From Chitinophaga terrae (ex Kim and Jung 2007) (GTDB lineage Bacteria; Bacteroidota; Bacteroidia; Chitinophagales; Chitinophagaceae): a DNA stretch of 64,000 nt. Every line of letters begins with the position of its first letter. The first letter of the stretch is position 1. A program made the translations under genes and the position numbers. The stretch is taken from positions 120,544 through 184,543 of the forward strand of contig NZ_FNRL01000001.1 in assembly GCF_900107795.1 (NCBI RefSeq), written 5' to 3'. Under the pieces are notes generated by a model. That model saw only the letters and a program-made list of their open reading frames with translations, was not told the origin of the DNA and did no database searches. Below, piece by piece: positions 17,936-26,477 of the stretch.

Positions 17936-18148
17936 ATGTTGGGAATATTCCGAACAAATATCCAAACAACGAAGGATAAAAGTGATGTTATCGATGCCAT
18001 TGTCGCCCAACTCCCTGTAACTGCCTGCAGCGTTGACCTGGAAGATTGTGACAAAGTTTTGCGTATAGATAGCCCGGTTATTTTTGCCCCGGAAACGATC
18101 ATCAACCTGGTTGCCGATCTGGGTTTTGATTGCCAGATCCTGGATTGA
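17936..18148 (+). CDS. HMA-like small protein lacking CxxC
   Basis: Seventy residues with the beta-alpha-beta-beta-alpha-beta spacing of heavy-metal-associated domains: a first strand, the helix DVIDAIVAQL, strands around TACSVDLEDCDKVLRI, the helix PETIINLVADLGF, and the last strand DCQILD. The metal-binding CxxC loop is missing (TTKDKSD is there instead), so it may have lost metal binding or bind another partner. It lies between the AraC regulator and a TonB receptor. The assignment is a fold guess from pattern only. Confidence 0.6.
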   Translation: MLGIFRTNIQTTKDKSDVIDAIVAQLPVTACSVDLEDCDKVLRIDSPVIFAPETIINLVADLGFDCQILD

Positions 18149-18221
18149 ACTGCCCGTTTTTAAGCCTGTAGCCGCCTTTCATCTATTATCAAAAAAAAAT
18201 ATTTATTACGTAGGGGTATGA

Positions 18222-18229
18222 TATTTTTG
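18222..18229 (+). promoter_or_regulatory. Possible -7 box for the TonB receptor
   Basis: TATTTTTG fits TAnnTTTG, 64 bp before the start codon. Repeats of CTACGT surround it (ATTACGTAG, CTACGTC, CTACGTG), which might be a binding site. Confidence 0.3.
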
Positions 18230-18293
18230 CTACGTCTTATCTACGTGCAATAAAAAATTGCGATAAGTCAAATATCAAACGGACCTACATATT

Positions 18294-20672
18294 ATGAATA
18301 ACAAGACTATCTTGTTGCTTCTGGTGTTGTTTCTGACGACAGGAAGATTAGCAACAGCCCAGCAACAGCGATATACCATCAGCGGCTATATCAAAGACAA
18401 GCAAAATGGAGAAAGCCTTCCGGGGATCTCCATTGGAAAACCCGGAACCACTCTTGGTACGATCAGTAATCAATATGGTTTCTATTCCCTCACCCTCCCT
18501 GCCGGAGAACACGAAATACAATTCTCATTCATCGGCTATGCCAGCTATAAAACAGTTGTTAAACTGAATAAAAATATTAACCTGGACGTGAGCCTCGAAT
18601 CGTCCAGCAGCCAGCTGAATGAAGTAGTGGTAAATGGGCAGAAACAGGAGAAAATGGTTAATACCATTAATACCAGTATTAATAAGCTCGACATCCAGCA
18701 GATGAAAAAAATGCCCACTTTCATGGGAGAAGTGGATGTACTGAAAGCTATACAAACCTTGCCGGGCGTAAATACTGTAGGCGAAGGCGCTTCCGGCTTC
18801 AACGTAAGGGGCGGGAACAGCGACGAGAACCTTATCCTCCTGGATGAAGCTCCTGTTTACAACTCCACTCACATGCTCGGTTTCTTCTCCGTATTCAACC
18901 CCGATGCAGTAAAAAGCCTGAACCTCATTAAAGGCGGATTCCCTGCTGAATACGGCGGACGTACTTCTTCGGTATTAGACATCAGGATGAAAGATGGCAA
19001 CAACCAGAACTTCAACGTGAATGGCGGTATCGGCAACATCTTCAGCCGGTTATCTGTAGAGGGTCCGCTGGTTAAAGACAAATCTTCCTTCATTGTTGCC
19101 GGCAGAAGATCATATATTGATATCCTTATGAAACCTTTTGTGAAAGGCGATATGAAGGATACCAAGCTAAACTTCTACGACCTCACTGCGAAAGCGAATT
19201 ATAAATTCAATAAGAATAACTCTCTCTTCCTCAGTGGCTACTTTGGCCGTGATGTTTTTGGTTTTGGGAAAGATGTAAATATGAACTGGGGAAACCAGAC
19301 AGCAACCATCCGCTGGAACCACGTTTTCACCAACCGTTTGTTCATGAACCTCACTACCTATTACAGCAAATATGATTACAGCCTGCAGTTCAGCAACGAA
19401 TCGAAGAGGGCCGACAATGAAGCGCAGCAGGGATATGACTGGACTTCCAATATCATCAACTATGGCCTGAAACCTTCTTTCACCTATTACCTTAACGCAG
19501 CAAATAGCCTGCACTTCGGCGTACAGGGCGTTTATTATACCTTCAAACCAGGTAAAGGCGTGGGTACAGAAGGAAGTGACCAGCATGTAAAAGAACTGGC
19601 AGATAAACATGCGCTTGAATCTGCCGTGTACCTCGATCACGAGTTCAAACCTTCCAAGCACTTCGGTATCCAATATGGCGCTCGTTTCTCTGCTTATCAG
19701 CTGTTAGGTAAAGGAATCGTATACTATTTCAATGATACCACCCCCGGAATTCGTAAACCCCTGGCTGGCAGTAAGGAGTACGGGGCTAATGAGCTGATCA
19801 AAGGCTACTATTATTTTGAACCGCGTTTGAGCGCCAGGTACGCGATCAATGATCAACATGCCGTGAAGGTAGCATATAGCAGAACTACCCAGTTCATGCA
19901 CCAGTTATCCAATACGGCCTCTCCTACGCCGCTGGACATCTGGACGCCAAGCAGCAACAATATTCAACCGATGGTTTCCGATCAGTATACAGCAGGATAC
20001 TTCTACAATGCGCCGAACGATTCTTACGAGCTTTCTGCAGAACTCTTCTATAAGAACACTGACCACCAGATAGATTACATAGACAATGCGAACCTGACCC
20101 TGAACCCGTTGATCGAAGCAGACCTGCTGCCTTCTCAAACCAGGGCTTACGGATTGGAACTTTTTGCGAAAAAAGATATTGGCAGAACAACAGGTTGGGT
20201 AAGTTATACATTGTCGCGCAGCGAAAGAAAAACTCCCGGCATCAGCCTGAATGAGTGGTTCTTAAACCGCTACGACAGAACCCATAACCTGAATATTGTC
20301 GTTTCACATACATTGAACAAGAAAACTACCTTCTCCGCTAACTGGGCCTTTGCATCCGGTACGCCAGGAACATTTGCAGATAACAGGTTAGAATGGCAGG
20401 ACTGGGATATTCCTTACAACAGTACTGAAAAACGTAACAACTATCGCCTGCCTGCATATCACCGCCTGGACCTGTCGTGCACTATCAAAGGCCGCCAGGA
20501 CAGACGCTGGAAAGGCGAATGGGTATTCTCCCTTTACAACGTTTATGCGCGTAGAAATGCCTATACGATTTACTTCAAGCAGAACGACGACGACCCTACC
20601 AAGAAAGAAGCCGTTCGCTTGTCGATCATCGGATCTATTATCCCGGGCATTACCTACAACTTTAAATTCTAA
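18294..20672 (+). CDS. TonB-dependent receptor with carboxypeptidase-like N-terminal domain
   Basis: A 792-residue outer-membrane receptor. A signal peptide (1-22, ending TATAQ) precedes a CarboxypepD_reg-like Ig domain (about 27-105: YTISGYIKDKQNGESLPG, YGFYSLTLPAGEHEIQFSFIGY), the plug (about 115-225: LPGVNTVGEGASGFNVRGG, DENLILLDEAPVYN, GFPAEYGGR) and a beta-barrel ending in Phe. It imports a substrate that cannot be told from sequence. The lipoprotein DUF4249 gene follows after 11 bp, the standard partner arrangement. Upstream lie an HMA-like protein and an AraC regulator. Confidence 0.9.
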   Translation: MNNKTILLLLVLFLTTGRLATAQQQRYTISGYIKDKQNGESLPGISIGKPGTTLGTISNQYGFYSLTLPAGEHEIQFSFIGYASYKTVVKLNKNINLDVSLESSSSQLNEVVVNGQKQEKMVNTINTSINKLDIQQMKKMPTFMGEVDVLKAIQTLPGVNTVGEGASGFNVRGGNSDENLILLDEAPVYNSTHMLGFFSVFNPDAVKSLNLIKGGFPAEYGGRTSSVLDIRMKDGNNQNFNVNGGIGNIFSRLSVEGPLVKDKSSFIVAGRRSYIDILMKPFVKGDMKDTKLNFYDLTAKANYKFNKNNSLFLSGYFGRDVFGFGKDVNMNWGNQTATIRWNHVFTNRLFMNLTTYYSKYDYSLQFSNESKRADNEAQQGYDWTSNIINYGLKPSFTYYLNAANSLHFGVQGVYYTFKPGKGVGTEGSDQHVKELADKHALESAVYLDHEFKPSKHFGIQYGARFSAYQLLGKGIVYYFNDTTPGIRKPLAGSKEYGANELIKGYYYFEPRLSARYAINDQHAVKVAYSRTTQFMHQLSNTASPTPLDIWTPSSNNIQPMVSDQYTAGYFYNAPNDSYELSAELFYKNTDHQIDYIDNANLTLNPLIEADLLPSQTRAYGLELFAKKDIGRTTGWVSYTLSRSERKTPGISLNEWFLNRYDRTHNLNIVVSHTLNKKTTFSANWAFASGTPGTFADNRLEWQDWDIPYNSTEKRNNYRLPAYHRLDLSCTIKGRQDRRWKGEWVFSLYNVYARRNAYTIYFKQNDDDPTKKEAVRLSIIGSIIPGITYNFKF

Positions 20673-20683
20673 ACTATTAAGAG

Positions 20684-21547
20684 ATGAAAAGATTGCATTT
20701 ATTAATATTACTGGTTGCCGGGATTAGTATGGTATCGTGCGAAGACAAGATCAACCTGAATGTCGAGAAAGGTATTTCTTACCCGGTGCTGGATGCCTGG
20801 ATCACTACGGAACAAGGCATACAAACAATTAAATTTACCATGTCGGTGCCGTATACAGATGAGGCGCCTGCACCTATCGTGAACGACGCCAAGATAACGT
20901 TATTTGATATGACCTCCGGCGCCAGCTATCCGTTCACCTTCAATAACAACAAGTATACTTACGACGCATCACAGAAGGCGATAGGTATAGTTGATCACAT
21001 TTACAAACTGCATGTGGAATTCAAAGGAGAGATCTTCGAAGCATTTGATACGATCAAACGTGTACCGCCTATTGATTCCATCAGCTATAAGTTTAAAACG
21101 AAAGACGAATCTATCAGCGGTAAAGAAGGTTATTACGCCACAATGCACGCAAAAGATATCAAAGGAGCTGTAGATAATTACTGGATAAGGTCTTACCGCA
21201 ACGATACCCTGCATAGACTGGAAGATAATTTTTCTATTGACGGATCTTATGATGCGGGAGTTTCTGATGGCGCAACATTTATCACGCCTATTGCTGAAGG
21301 CATCACTGATTACGAAAAACCTTTCCAGGCCAATGAGAAAGCAATAGTAAGGCTGATGTCGTGCAGCGCGCCCAGCTACAATTTTGTAACGCAGGTATAT
21401 AACCAGGTAAACGCAGGCGGATTGTTTGCCAAAGTACTGGAAAATGTGAGAAGCAATGTTCACAGTACTACGCCAAGCAGCAAAACCAAGATCCTTGGCT
21501 GGTTTGGCACATCTGCTGTTAGCCGGGCAGAACGGAGCTTTAAGTAA
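20684..21547 (+). CDS. DUF4249-domain lipoprotein
   Basis: A 287-residue predicted lipoprotein: signal peptide with lipobox MVSC (Cys19) followed by EDKINLN. The DUF4249 pattern is clear (YPVLDAWITTEQGIQTIKFTMS, VNDAKITLFD, YKLHVEFKGEIFEAFDTIKRVPPIDSISYKF, NYWIRSYRND). Members of this family are found on the cell surface or periplasm next to TonB receptors and may help bind the substrate, but the role is not established. It forms an operon with the receptor and ends in a perfect terminator. Confidence 0.85.
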   Translation: MKRLHLLILLVAGISMVSCEDKINLNVEKGISYPVLDAWITTEQGIQTIKFTMSVPYTDEAPAPIVNDAKITLFDMTSGASYPFTFNNNKYTYDASQKAIGIVDHIYKLHVEFKGEIFEAFDTIKRVPPIDSISYKFKTKDESISGKEGYYATMHAKDIKGAVDNYWIRSYRNDTLHRLEDNFSIDGSYDAGVSDGATFITPIAEGITDYEKPFQANEKAIVRLMSCSAPSYNFVTQVYNQVNAGGLFAKVLENVRSNVHSTTPSSKTKILGWFGTSAVSRAERSFK

Positions 21548-21579
21548 GAGTTCCGGCGCCCGGTCAGAACGAATATAAC

Positions 21580-21615
21580 AAAGGCCTTGATTGTCTGATG
21601 ATAATCAAGGCCTTT
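21580..21615 (+). terminator. Terminator of the TonB/DUF4249 operon
   Basis: AAAGGCCTTGATT and its complement AATCAAGGCCTTT form a perfect 13-bp stem. Because the stem is symmetrical in A and T ends, it could work in both directions. A second small hairpin (TTCCC-TTC-GGGAA, 21647-21660) with flanking A and T runs lies just downstream. Confidence 0.8.
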
Positions 21616-21666
21616 CTGCTTTATAAAAGTTTTCTTCCTAAAAAAATTTCCCTTCGGGAAAAAAAA

Positions 21667-21697
21667 TTTGGTCATTACGAAAACTATCGTACATTTG
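21667..21697 (+). promoter_or_regulatory. Consensus promoter of the blaI-like operon
   Basis: TTTG at 21667-21670 and TACATTTG at 21690-21697 are exactly 19 bases apart, a full match to TTTG-N19-TAnnTTTG. Transcription would begin near 21704, so an ATG at 21598 cannot be the gene start. Confidence 0.75.
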
Positions 21698-21715
21698 TTT
21701 ACGAAGATATTCGTA
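21676..21715 (+). promoter_or_regulatory. Two BlaI/MecI-type operators (TACGA-N6-TCGTA)
   Basis: Two 16-bp dyads of the same design, TACGA-N6-TCGTA, lie at 21676-21691 and 21700-21715, 24 bp apart centre to centre. The first fills the spacer between the -33 and -7 boxes; the second covers the expected transcription start. This is the arrangement expected for autorepression by the BlaI-like protein encoded next. Confidence 0.7.
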
Positions 21716-21747
21716 GAACAAGTAATCACCCCTTAAAAATTAGTGTT

Positions 21748-22140
21748 TTGAAAACTATACGTCCGACCGATAGCGAGTTAGAGATTTTAAGCGTACTATG
21801 GGAAAAGGGTCCCTGCACTGTACGTGAGGTACATGACGTCTTATCTCAAACGAAAGATGCAGGTTATACCACTACGCTTAAACTTATGCAGATCATGCAT
21901 GACAAATCTTTACTGCATCGTGATACCAGTAGTAAAACACATATTTACACAGCGGCTGTTTCGCAGGAAAAAACGCAGCAACAGTTGCTGGAAAAAATGA
22001 TAGATACTGTATTTGGAGGTTCTGCTTCTCAATTGGTCATGCAGGCGTTGGGCCAGCATTCCTCATCAGAAGAAGAGCTGAATAAGATCAAGGCATATTT
22101 GGCAGACATAGAGAAACAACAAAAAAACGGTAAAAACTAA
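21748..22140 (+). CDS. BlaI/MecI/CopY-family repressor
   Basis: A winged-helix repressor of about 130 residues: PTDSELEILSVLWEKGPCTVREVHDVL is the DNA-binding domain, TTTLKLMQIMHDKSLLHRD the wing, and the C-terminal helices (QQLLEKMIDTVFGG onward) dimerise. An in-frame ATG exists at 21598, but the promoter and both operators lie downstream of it, so I choose the TTG at 21748, which starts KTIRPTDSE as in other BlaI proteins. The M56 peptidase gene follows after 5 bp. As in BlaI-BlaR1 pairs, proteolysis triggered by the M56 protein probably relieves repression. Confidence 0.85.
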   Translation: MKTIRPTDSELEILSVLWEKGPCTVREVHDVLSQTKDAGYTTTLKLMQIMHDKSLLHRDTSSKTHIYTAAVSQEKTQQQLLEKMIDTVFGGSASQLVMQALGQHSSSEEELNKIKAYLADIEKQQKNGKN

Positions 22141-22145
22141 ACCTT

Positions 22146-24266
22146 ATGAACACATTGCACCTTACCAGTGATATTGTTCGTGCGTTAGGATGGTCTATCC
22201 TTCATTCATTATGGCAGGCATTCCTGGTTTTTGCCTGTCTGAAAATTGTACTGAAGGCATTACCGCAAGCAGGGGCCAGGATCAAACATAACCTGTCTTT
22301 GATTTCCCTTGCCGGTATTTTTGTGTGGTTTCTCGCTACTTTCTACCTGCATTTGGATCGTTTGCAGGCGGTAAGATCAACCCTTATTATCAGCGGCGTG
22401 CCTGGTGAAGCAACAGGAGATATTCCAATGCCGGTGGTGTATCCCAGCCAGCAATCCTGGCTGTACCTCATACCCACGCTGGAAAATTTCTTCCCTTACC
22501 TGGTGGCTGTCTATACGTTGGGAATGTTGTTAATGTCCTTAAAACTAGGCTCGGATCTTATCCAGTTGCAAAGAATACGTACTGTAAACACAGAGCCGAT
22601 CGGCGAAGCATGGGAGAAATACGTGCAAAAACTGGCTGCCCAGCTGCAGATCCCGCGTAAAGTGACCTTATTGATCTCGCACCGGCTTTCCGTACCTGTA
22701 ATGCTGGGTTTCTTCAAACCTGTCATCCTGGTACCGATAGCTATGGTCAACAATCTTTCAGAATCACAGCTGGAAGCAGTGTTGCTGCACGAGTTAGCCC
22801 ACATCAAACGAAATGATTACTTGTTGAATATCTTCCAATCCATTGTAGAAACAATCCTCTTCTTCAACCCGTTTATCTGGTTGATCTCGAAGATCATCCG
22901 GATAGAAAGGGAACATTGTTGCGACGACCTGGTAATTGCCAATACGGCCCAACCTATTCAATACGCCCATGCACTGGTTGCATTGGCTGAGTATAAGCTG
23001 AACGCAAACAGGCTTACCATGGCAGCAGCCAACAACAAACAACACCTGTTTCATCGTATTAAACGCATCATGGAAATGAAAACAAGACATCTTAATTATA
23101 CACAGAAATTCCTGGCAGTCCTGGTGATCGCAACCGGTCTGACATCCATAGCCTGGCTTAATCCGGCCAAAGGAAAAAACAATGAAGCCAAACAGGATAA
23201 TAAAAAACAGAAGCAAGTTGTTACTTATAAATTCACACCGGCTAATGCGGATAAAAAAGACAGTGTAAGCATTAAATACAGCCATACTGTGACCATTAGC
23301 GTACCGGATTCCGTACCATCAAACAGGCACCAGTATGTAACGTATGATATGTCTGTCAATCCGCCGGCGCCACCGTTGCCGCCAACACCAGCGCCAGCAG
23401 CAACACCGCTTCCAGCGCCTTTACCGCCATTGCCTCCGATGCCTCCTTCCGCCCCTATGGCACCAATCGTTGTAACAAATACCACAGCTACGCTCACAGG
23501 TATTAGTCCCAACGTGCACCCGAACGTCAATTTCAACTATGCCTATACTACCAGGGATACAGTCATTGACGATGTAAACATCAAACAGCAGATCAAGTTG
23601 GCCCAACAAAGCATGCAGCAAGCCATACAACAGCTGAAAAATATTGATGTAAAGCAACTGCAGGAAGATATTAAAGCAGCAACCGCAGGTATTAATGCTG
23701 CTGAACTATCGAAAGAAACTCAGAAAGCATACGAAGCAAGCCTGGCCGCTCTTAAAAATGTGAACTGGAACGAAATGGCCAAGGCACAAAAAGAAGCAGC
23801 AGAAGCTTTAAGGAAGATTAATATTGATTCGATCAATAACACTGTTGCCATTGCGCTGAAATCAGTGAACTTCGACCAGATTTCAGCTGATGTGAACAGG
23901 GCAATGAATGAAGCGGCACGCGTCAATGCCGAATCGCATAGAGCTATGGACGAAGCATTTGCCAGTACGCAGCGTGCAGACGCGGCGAGGTCAGAGGCTA
24001 AAATAGCCGCTGTCAATGCCGAAGCAGCCAGGAAACAAGCAGCCGCCAAAAGCAAAAAGCTAAAGGAACTGGTAGCGAAGCTGGAAGGCGACAAACTGCT
24101 GGATTCCCGTAAAAGCTATCATATAGAGAAAAATGGGAACGAACTCTATATCAATGGCGTCAAACAACCCGATAGCGTGTTAAATAAATACCGCTCCTAT
24201 TTCCCGGGTAACGAGGTAAGTATCAGCGGGTCGGCAGATAATTTCAATGTTAACATTCGTGATTGA
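22146..24266 (+). CDS. M56-family membrane metallopeptidase (BlaR1-like)
   Basis: A 706-residue membrane zinc peptidase. Four or so membrane segments lie in the first 340 residues, with the zinc motif HELAH at 215-219 followed by KRNDYLLNI, and IEREHCCDDLVI as the distal part of the site. After residue 345 comes a Pro/Ala-rich linker (about 400-440), then a long Ala/Glu/Lys coiled coil (about 470-640) and a small C-terminal region. There is no penicillin-binding sensor domain, so the signal is not a beta-lactam bound as in classical BlaR1. Operon with the BlaI-like repressor. Confidence 0.88.
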   Translation: MNTLHLTSDIVRALGWSILHSLWQAFLVFACLKIVLKALPQAGARIKHNLSLISLAGIFVWFLATFYLHLDRLQAVRSTLIISGVPGEATGDIPMPVVYPSQQSWLYLIPTLENFFPYLVAVYTLGMLLMSLKLGSDLIQLQRIRTVNTEPIGEAWEKYVQKLAAQLQIPRKVTLLISHRLSVPVMLGFFKPVILVPIAMVNNLSESQLEAVLLHELAHIKRNDYLLNIFQSIVETILFFNPFIWLISKIIRIEREHCCDDLVIANTAQPIQYAHALVALAEYKLNANRLTMAAANNKQHLFHRIKRIMEMKTRHLNYTQKFLAVLVIATGLTSIAWLNPAKGKNNEAKQDNKKQKQVVTYKFTPANADKKDSVSIKYSHTVTISVPDSVPSNRHQYVTYDMSVNPPAPPLPPTPAPAATPLPAPLPPLPPMPPSAPMAPIVVTNTTATLTGISPNVHPNVNFNYAYTTRDTVIDDVNIKQQIKLAQQSMQQAIQQLKNIDVKQLQEDIKAATAGINAAELSKETQKAYEASLAALKNVNWNEMAKAQKEAAEALRKINIDSINNTVAIALKSVNFDQISADVNRAMNEAARVNAESHRAMDEAFASTQRADAARSEAKIAAVNAEAARKQAAAKSKKLKELVAKLEGDKLLDSRKSYHIEKNGNELYINGVKQPDSVLNKYRSYFPGNEVSISGSADNFNVNIRD

Positions 24267-24285
24267 TTTTAACAGTAATAGTTCG

Positions 24286-24322
24286 ATACCCTTACCGTTC
24301 ATACGGTAAGGGTATTTTTTTT
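24286..24322 (+). terminator. Terminator of the blaI-M56 operon
   Basis: ATACCCTTACCG and CGGTAAGGGTAT form a perfect 12-bp stem with a 6-nt loop, followed by eight T residues. Confidence 0.9.
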
Positions 24323-24361
24323 AACCCGGTTCCTTTAACTTAGCCTGCATAATTACAGCTT

Positions 24362-25483
24362 ATGAAATATGGAATTATACTGGGCCTGCTAACCACCGCT
24401 GTTGGCATCGCAAATGCCCAGGAAAAAAACCTGGCGATCAATAATTTAACCCAGGTAAAAGTAAATGCGGCAACCCCTGTAAAATCCCAGGGCGAGACAG
24501 GCACCTGCTGGGCTTTCTCCACCACTTCCCTGGTTGAATCTGAAGCGCTTAGAAAAGGAATACCAGCGCTGGATATTTCTGAAATGTACACCGCCCGCAA
24601 CATTTACATTGAAAAGGCGAAGAACTATGTTCACAGGCAAGGCAAGGCACAGTTTGATGAAGGAGGGTTAGGCCATGATGTTATCCGCGCCATGGCCAAT
24701 TATGGAATTGTTCCTGAAAGTGTATACAGTGGCATGCTGCCGGGAGATACTATTCATAACCATTCTAAAATGGTGAAAGAAATGAAAGCCTACCTGGATA
24801 CCTTACTGGCGCATACTCCTATTTCCAGTGATTGGGAAACGGGCTTTACTGCCATACTGGATAAATATATGGGGCGCCCGCCGGCCAACTTCCAATATAA
24901 CGGTAAAAACTATACGCCTGTTACCTATGCAAAAGATGTTGTGAAATTCAATCCGAATGATTATGTATTTCTTACGTCTTTTACCCATCACCCGTTCTAC
25001 CAGTCATTTATCGTAGAAGTACCGGATAACTTCTCCAATGGCGCTTACTTCAACGTTCCCCTGGATGAATTGACAGGTATAACGAATAAAGCGCTTGAAA
25101 AGGGTTACACCGTATTATGGGATGCAGATGTGAGCAATAAAGGGTTTTCTTACCGGAGCGGCTTTGCCGTTTTCCCGAAAGATACTTCTATTAAAAAAGA
25201 TAAGCTGAACGCATCTACCGTGGAAGCGCCTTATTCGCAGGAGCTTCGTCAGCAATTATACGAATCGCTGACCACCCAGGATGATCACCTGATGCATATT
25301 ACCGGTATTGAAAAAACGCCTGAAGGAAAGATCTTTTACCGTGTGAAGAACAGCTGGGGCAACAGCGGACCTTTTGGAGGTTACTGGCAGGCTTCAGAGG
25401 CTTATTTCGCAATTAACACTATTACTATTATAGTTCCGAAAGCAGCGTTGGATAAAGGGTTTGAGAAGAAGTACAATTTGTAG
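24362..25483 (+). CDS. Papain-fold cysteine peptidase (C1B, bleomycin-hydrolase-like)
   Basis: A 373-residue C1 peptidase with a signal peptide (1-19, ending IANAQ). The catalytic set is visible: oxyanion Gln43 and Cys49 in SQGETGTCWAFS, His309 in DDHLMHITG and Asn330 in KNSWG, in the spacing of bleomycin hydrolase/PepC aminopeptidases. The signal peptide suggests a periplasmic or secreted enzyme. The final codons (FEKKYNL-stop) form the beginning of a 64-bp tandem repeat that continues downstream to about 25806, so the 3' end has been the seed of a repeat expansion. Confidence 0.9.
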   Translation: MKYGIILGLLTTAVGIANAQEKNLAINNLTQVKVNAATPVKSQGETGTCWAFSTTSLVESEALRKGIPALDISEMYTARNIYIEKAKNYVHRQGKAQFDEGGLGHDVIRAMANYGIVPESVYSGMLPGDTIHNHSKMVKEMKAYLDTLLAHTPISSDWETGFTAILDKYMGRPPANFQYNGKNYTPVTYAKDVVKFNPNDYVFLTSFTHHPFYQSFIVEVPDNFSNGAYFNVPLDELTGITNKALEKGYTVLWDADVSNKGFSYRSGFAVFPKDTSIKKDKLNASTVEAPYSQELRQQLYESLTTQDDHLMHITGIEKTPEGKIFYRVKNSWGNSGPFGGYWQASEAYFAINTITIIVPKAALDKGFEKKYNL

Positions 25484-25870
25484 TACGGTTGCTTTGGCAA
25501 CTGGTCGGCGGCATTGTATTTCGTTTGAAAAGAAGTACAATTTGCGGTACAGTTGCTTGGCAACTGGTGAGCGGCATTGTATTTCGTTTGAGAAGAAGTA
25601 CAATTTGCAGTACGGTTGCTTTGGCAACTGGTCGGCGGCGTTGTATTTCGTTTGAGAAGAAGTACAATTTGCAGTACGGTCGCTTTGGCAACTGGTCGGC
25701 GGCATTGTATTTCGTTTGAGAAGAAGTACAATTTGCGGTAGGGTTGCTTTAGCAACTGGTCGGCGGCGTTGTATTTCGTTTGAGAAGAAGTACAATTTGC
25801 GGTACGCCCAGATGTTTGAAAAACATTTTAGTTGCTGTACGCGCGTTTGAGAAGAAATATAATCTGCAGT
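25460..25870 (+). repeat. 64-bp tandem repeat array with two hairpins per unit
   Basis: Units begin at 25460, 25524, 25587, 25651, 25715 and 25779 (period 64, once 63); the sixth is partial and a degenerate seventh starts near 25846. Each full unit contains ATTGTATTTC / GAAGTACAAT (10-bp stem with one G-U across the unit junction, loop of 9) and GTTGC-TTTG-GCAAC. Differences between units fall mostly in loops or keep pairing. The period is not a multiple of three, so the array is not protein-coding. The first unit overlaps the last eight codons of the peptidase gene. Confidence 0.9.
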
Positions 25871-25894
25871 GTGCCGCGTTAAAGCGGTTAAATC

Positions 25895-25937
25895 ATAATC
25901 CAGGTGAAACGGCAATGAACGTCTTTACCTGGATTAT
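25895..25937. terminator. Hairpin after the repeat array
   Basis: ATAATCCAGGT and ACCTGGATTAT form a perfect 11-bp stem with a 21-nt loop, followed by TGTATTTAG. It may terminate the peptidase transcript, or the converging transcript from the minus strand. Nothing else recognised between 25940 and 26017. Confidence 0.5.
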
Positions 25938-26017
25938 TGTATTTAGTCTCTGCGAGAATGTTGAATTGTATTCTCCTGATTCCAGAGGTAATGCATATGG
26001 CAAAAGTAATGCAAATT

Positions 26018-26470
26018 CTATGTGGTCTCAGTGTCGTTCGCCACAACTTCAACCATATTATCTACTTTCAAATCACTTTCATACGTAGCCAATGTGTATT
26101 GCCATTTCCTGATCATTGCTTTATCCCTAATCCGTTTAGCTATTTTTTCCTTCCTGCTATTTGATGGATGTCTCGAATAATCAATAGAAGCATGGCCTTC
26201 AAAGGGATGATTATCATCAATACACAACAATTCCTCACTTTCACAATCGTCAACCGAAACCGCTAATACTCCATATGATTTATTGCTTTTGACATAATGC
26301 TCAAACGCCTGCTTTGCGTCAAAAAAAGCACTGTTATAAACGGATAATTTATTGTCGTCTTTAGGAGTAGGTTTGAAAGCACTGGAAGTGACGAATGCCT
26401 GATTCGACACTCCATTATTTTGAACGAACGACGGATGAATTTGCCTGAAAAGTAAAATATCTTTTTCCAA
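26018..26470 (-). CDS. Conserved-looking protein of unknown function, second gene of a two-gene module
   Basis: A 150-residue soluble protein with no signal peptide or membrane segment. It opens with FRQIHPSFVQNNGVSNQAF followed by KPTPKDDNKLSVYNS, has a VLAVSVDDC segment, DNHPFEGHASIDY, then a basic helix rich in Lys and Arg (SRKEKIAKRIRDKA). I have an impression of having seen this RQIHPSF ... TPKD ... SVY pattern in hypothetical proteins of other phyla, but cannot name a family. It starts 7 bp after the larger gene ends, so it is co-transcribed with it. The coding sequence is more AT-rich than neighbouring housekeeping genes. Confidence 0.75.
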   Translation of the reverse strand: MEKDILLFRQIHPSFVQNNGVSNQAFVTSSAFKPTPKDDNKLSVYNSAFFDAKQAFEHYVKSNKSYGVLAVSVDDCESEELLCIDDNHPFEGHASIDYSRHPSNSRKEKIAKRIRDKAMIRKWQYTLATYESDLKVDNMVEVVANDTETT

Positions 26471-26477
26471 AACTTTC

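Noticed and set aside
21598..21747. N-terminal extension of the BlaI-like protein from ATG 21598
   Set aside because: A consensus promoter and two operators lie in this stretch, and its translation has no similarity to the family; it also begins inside the preceding terminator.
25460..25870. CRISPR array
   Set aside because: The units are contiguous with no unique spacers and no cas genes are nearby.
25394..25915. Open frames on both strands through the 64-bp array (for example a 173-codon minus-strand frame)
   Set aside because: The period of 64 is not a multiple of three, so each unit is read in a different frame. The frames are open only because the unit lacks stops in several registers.
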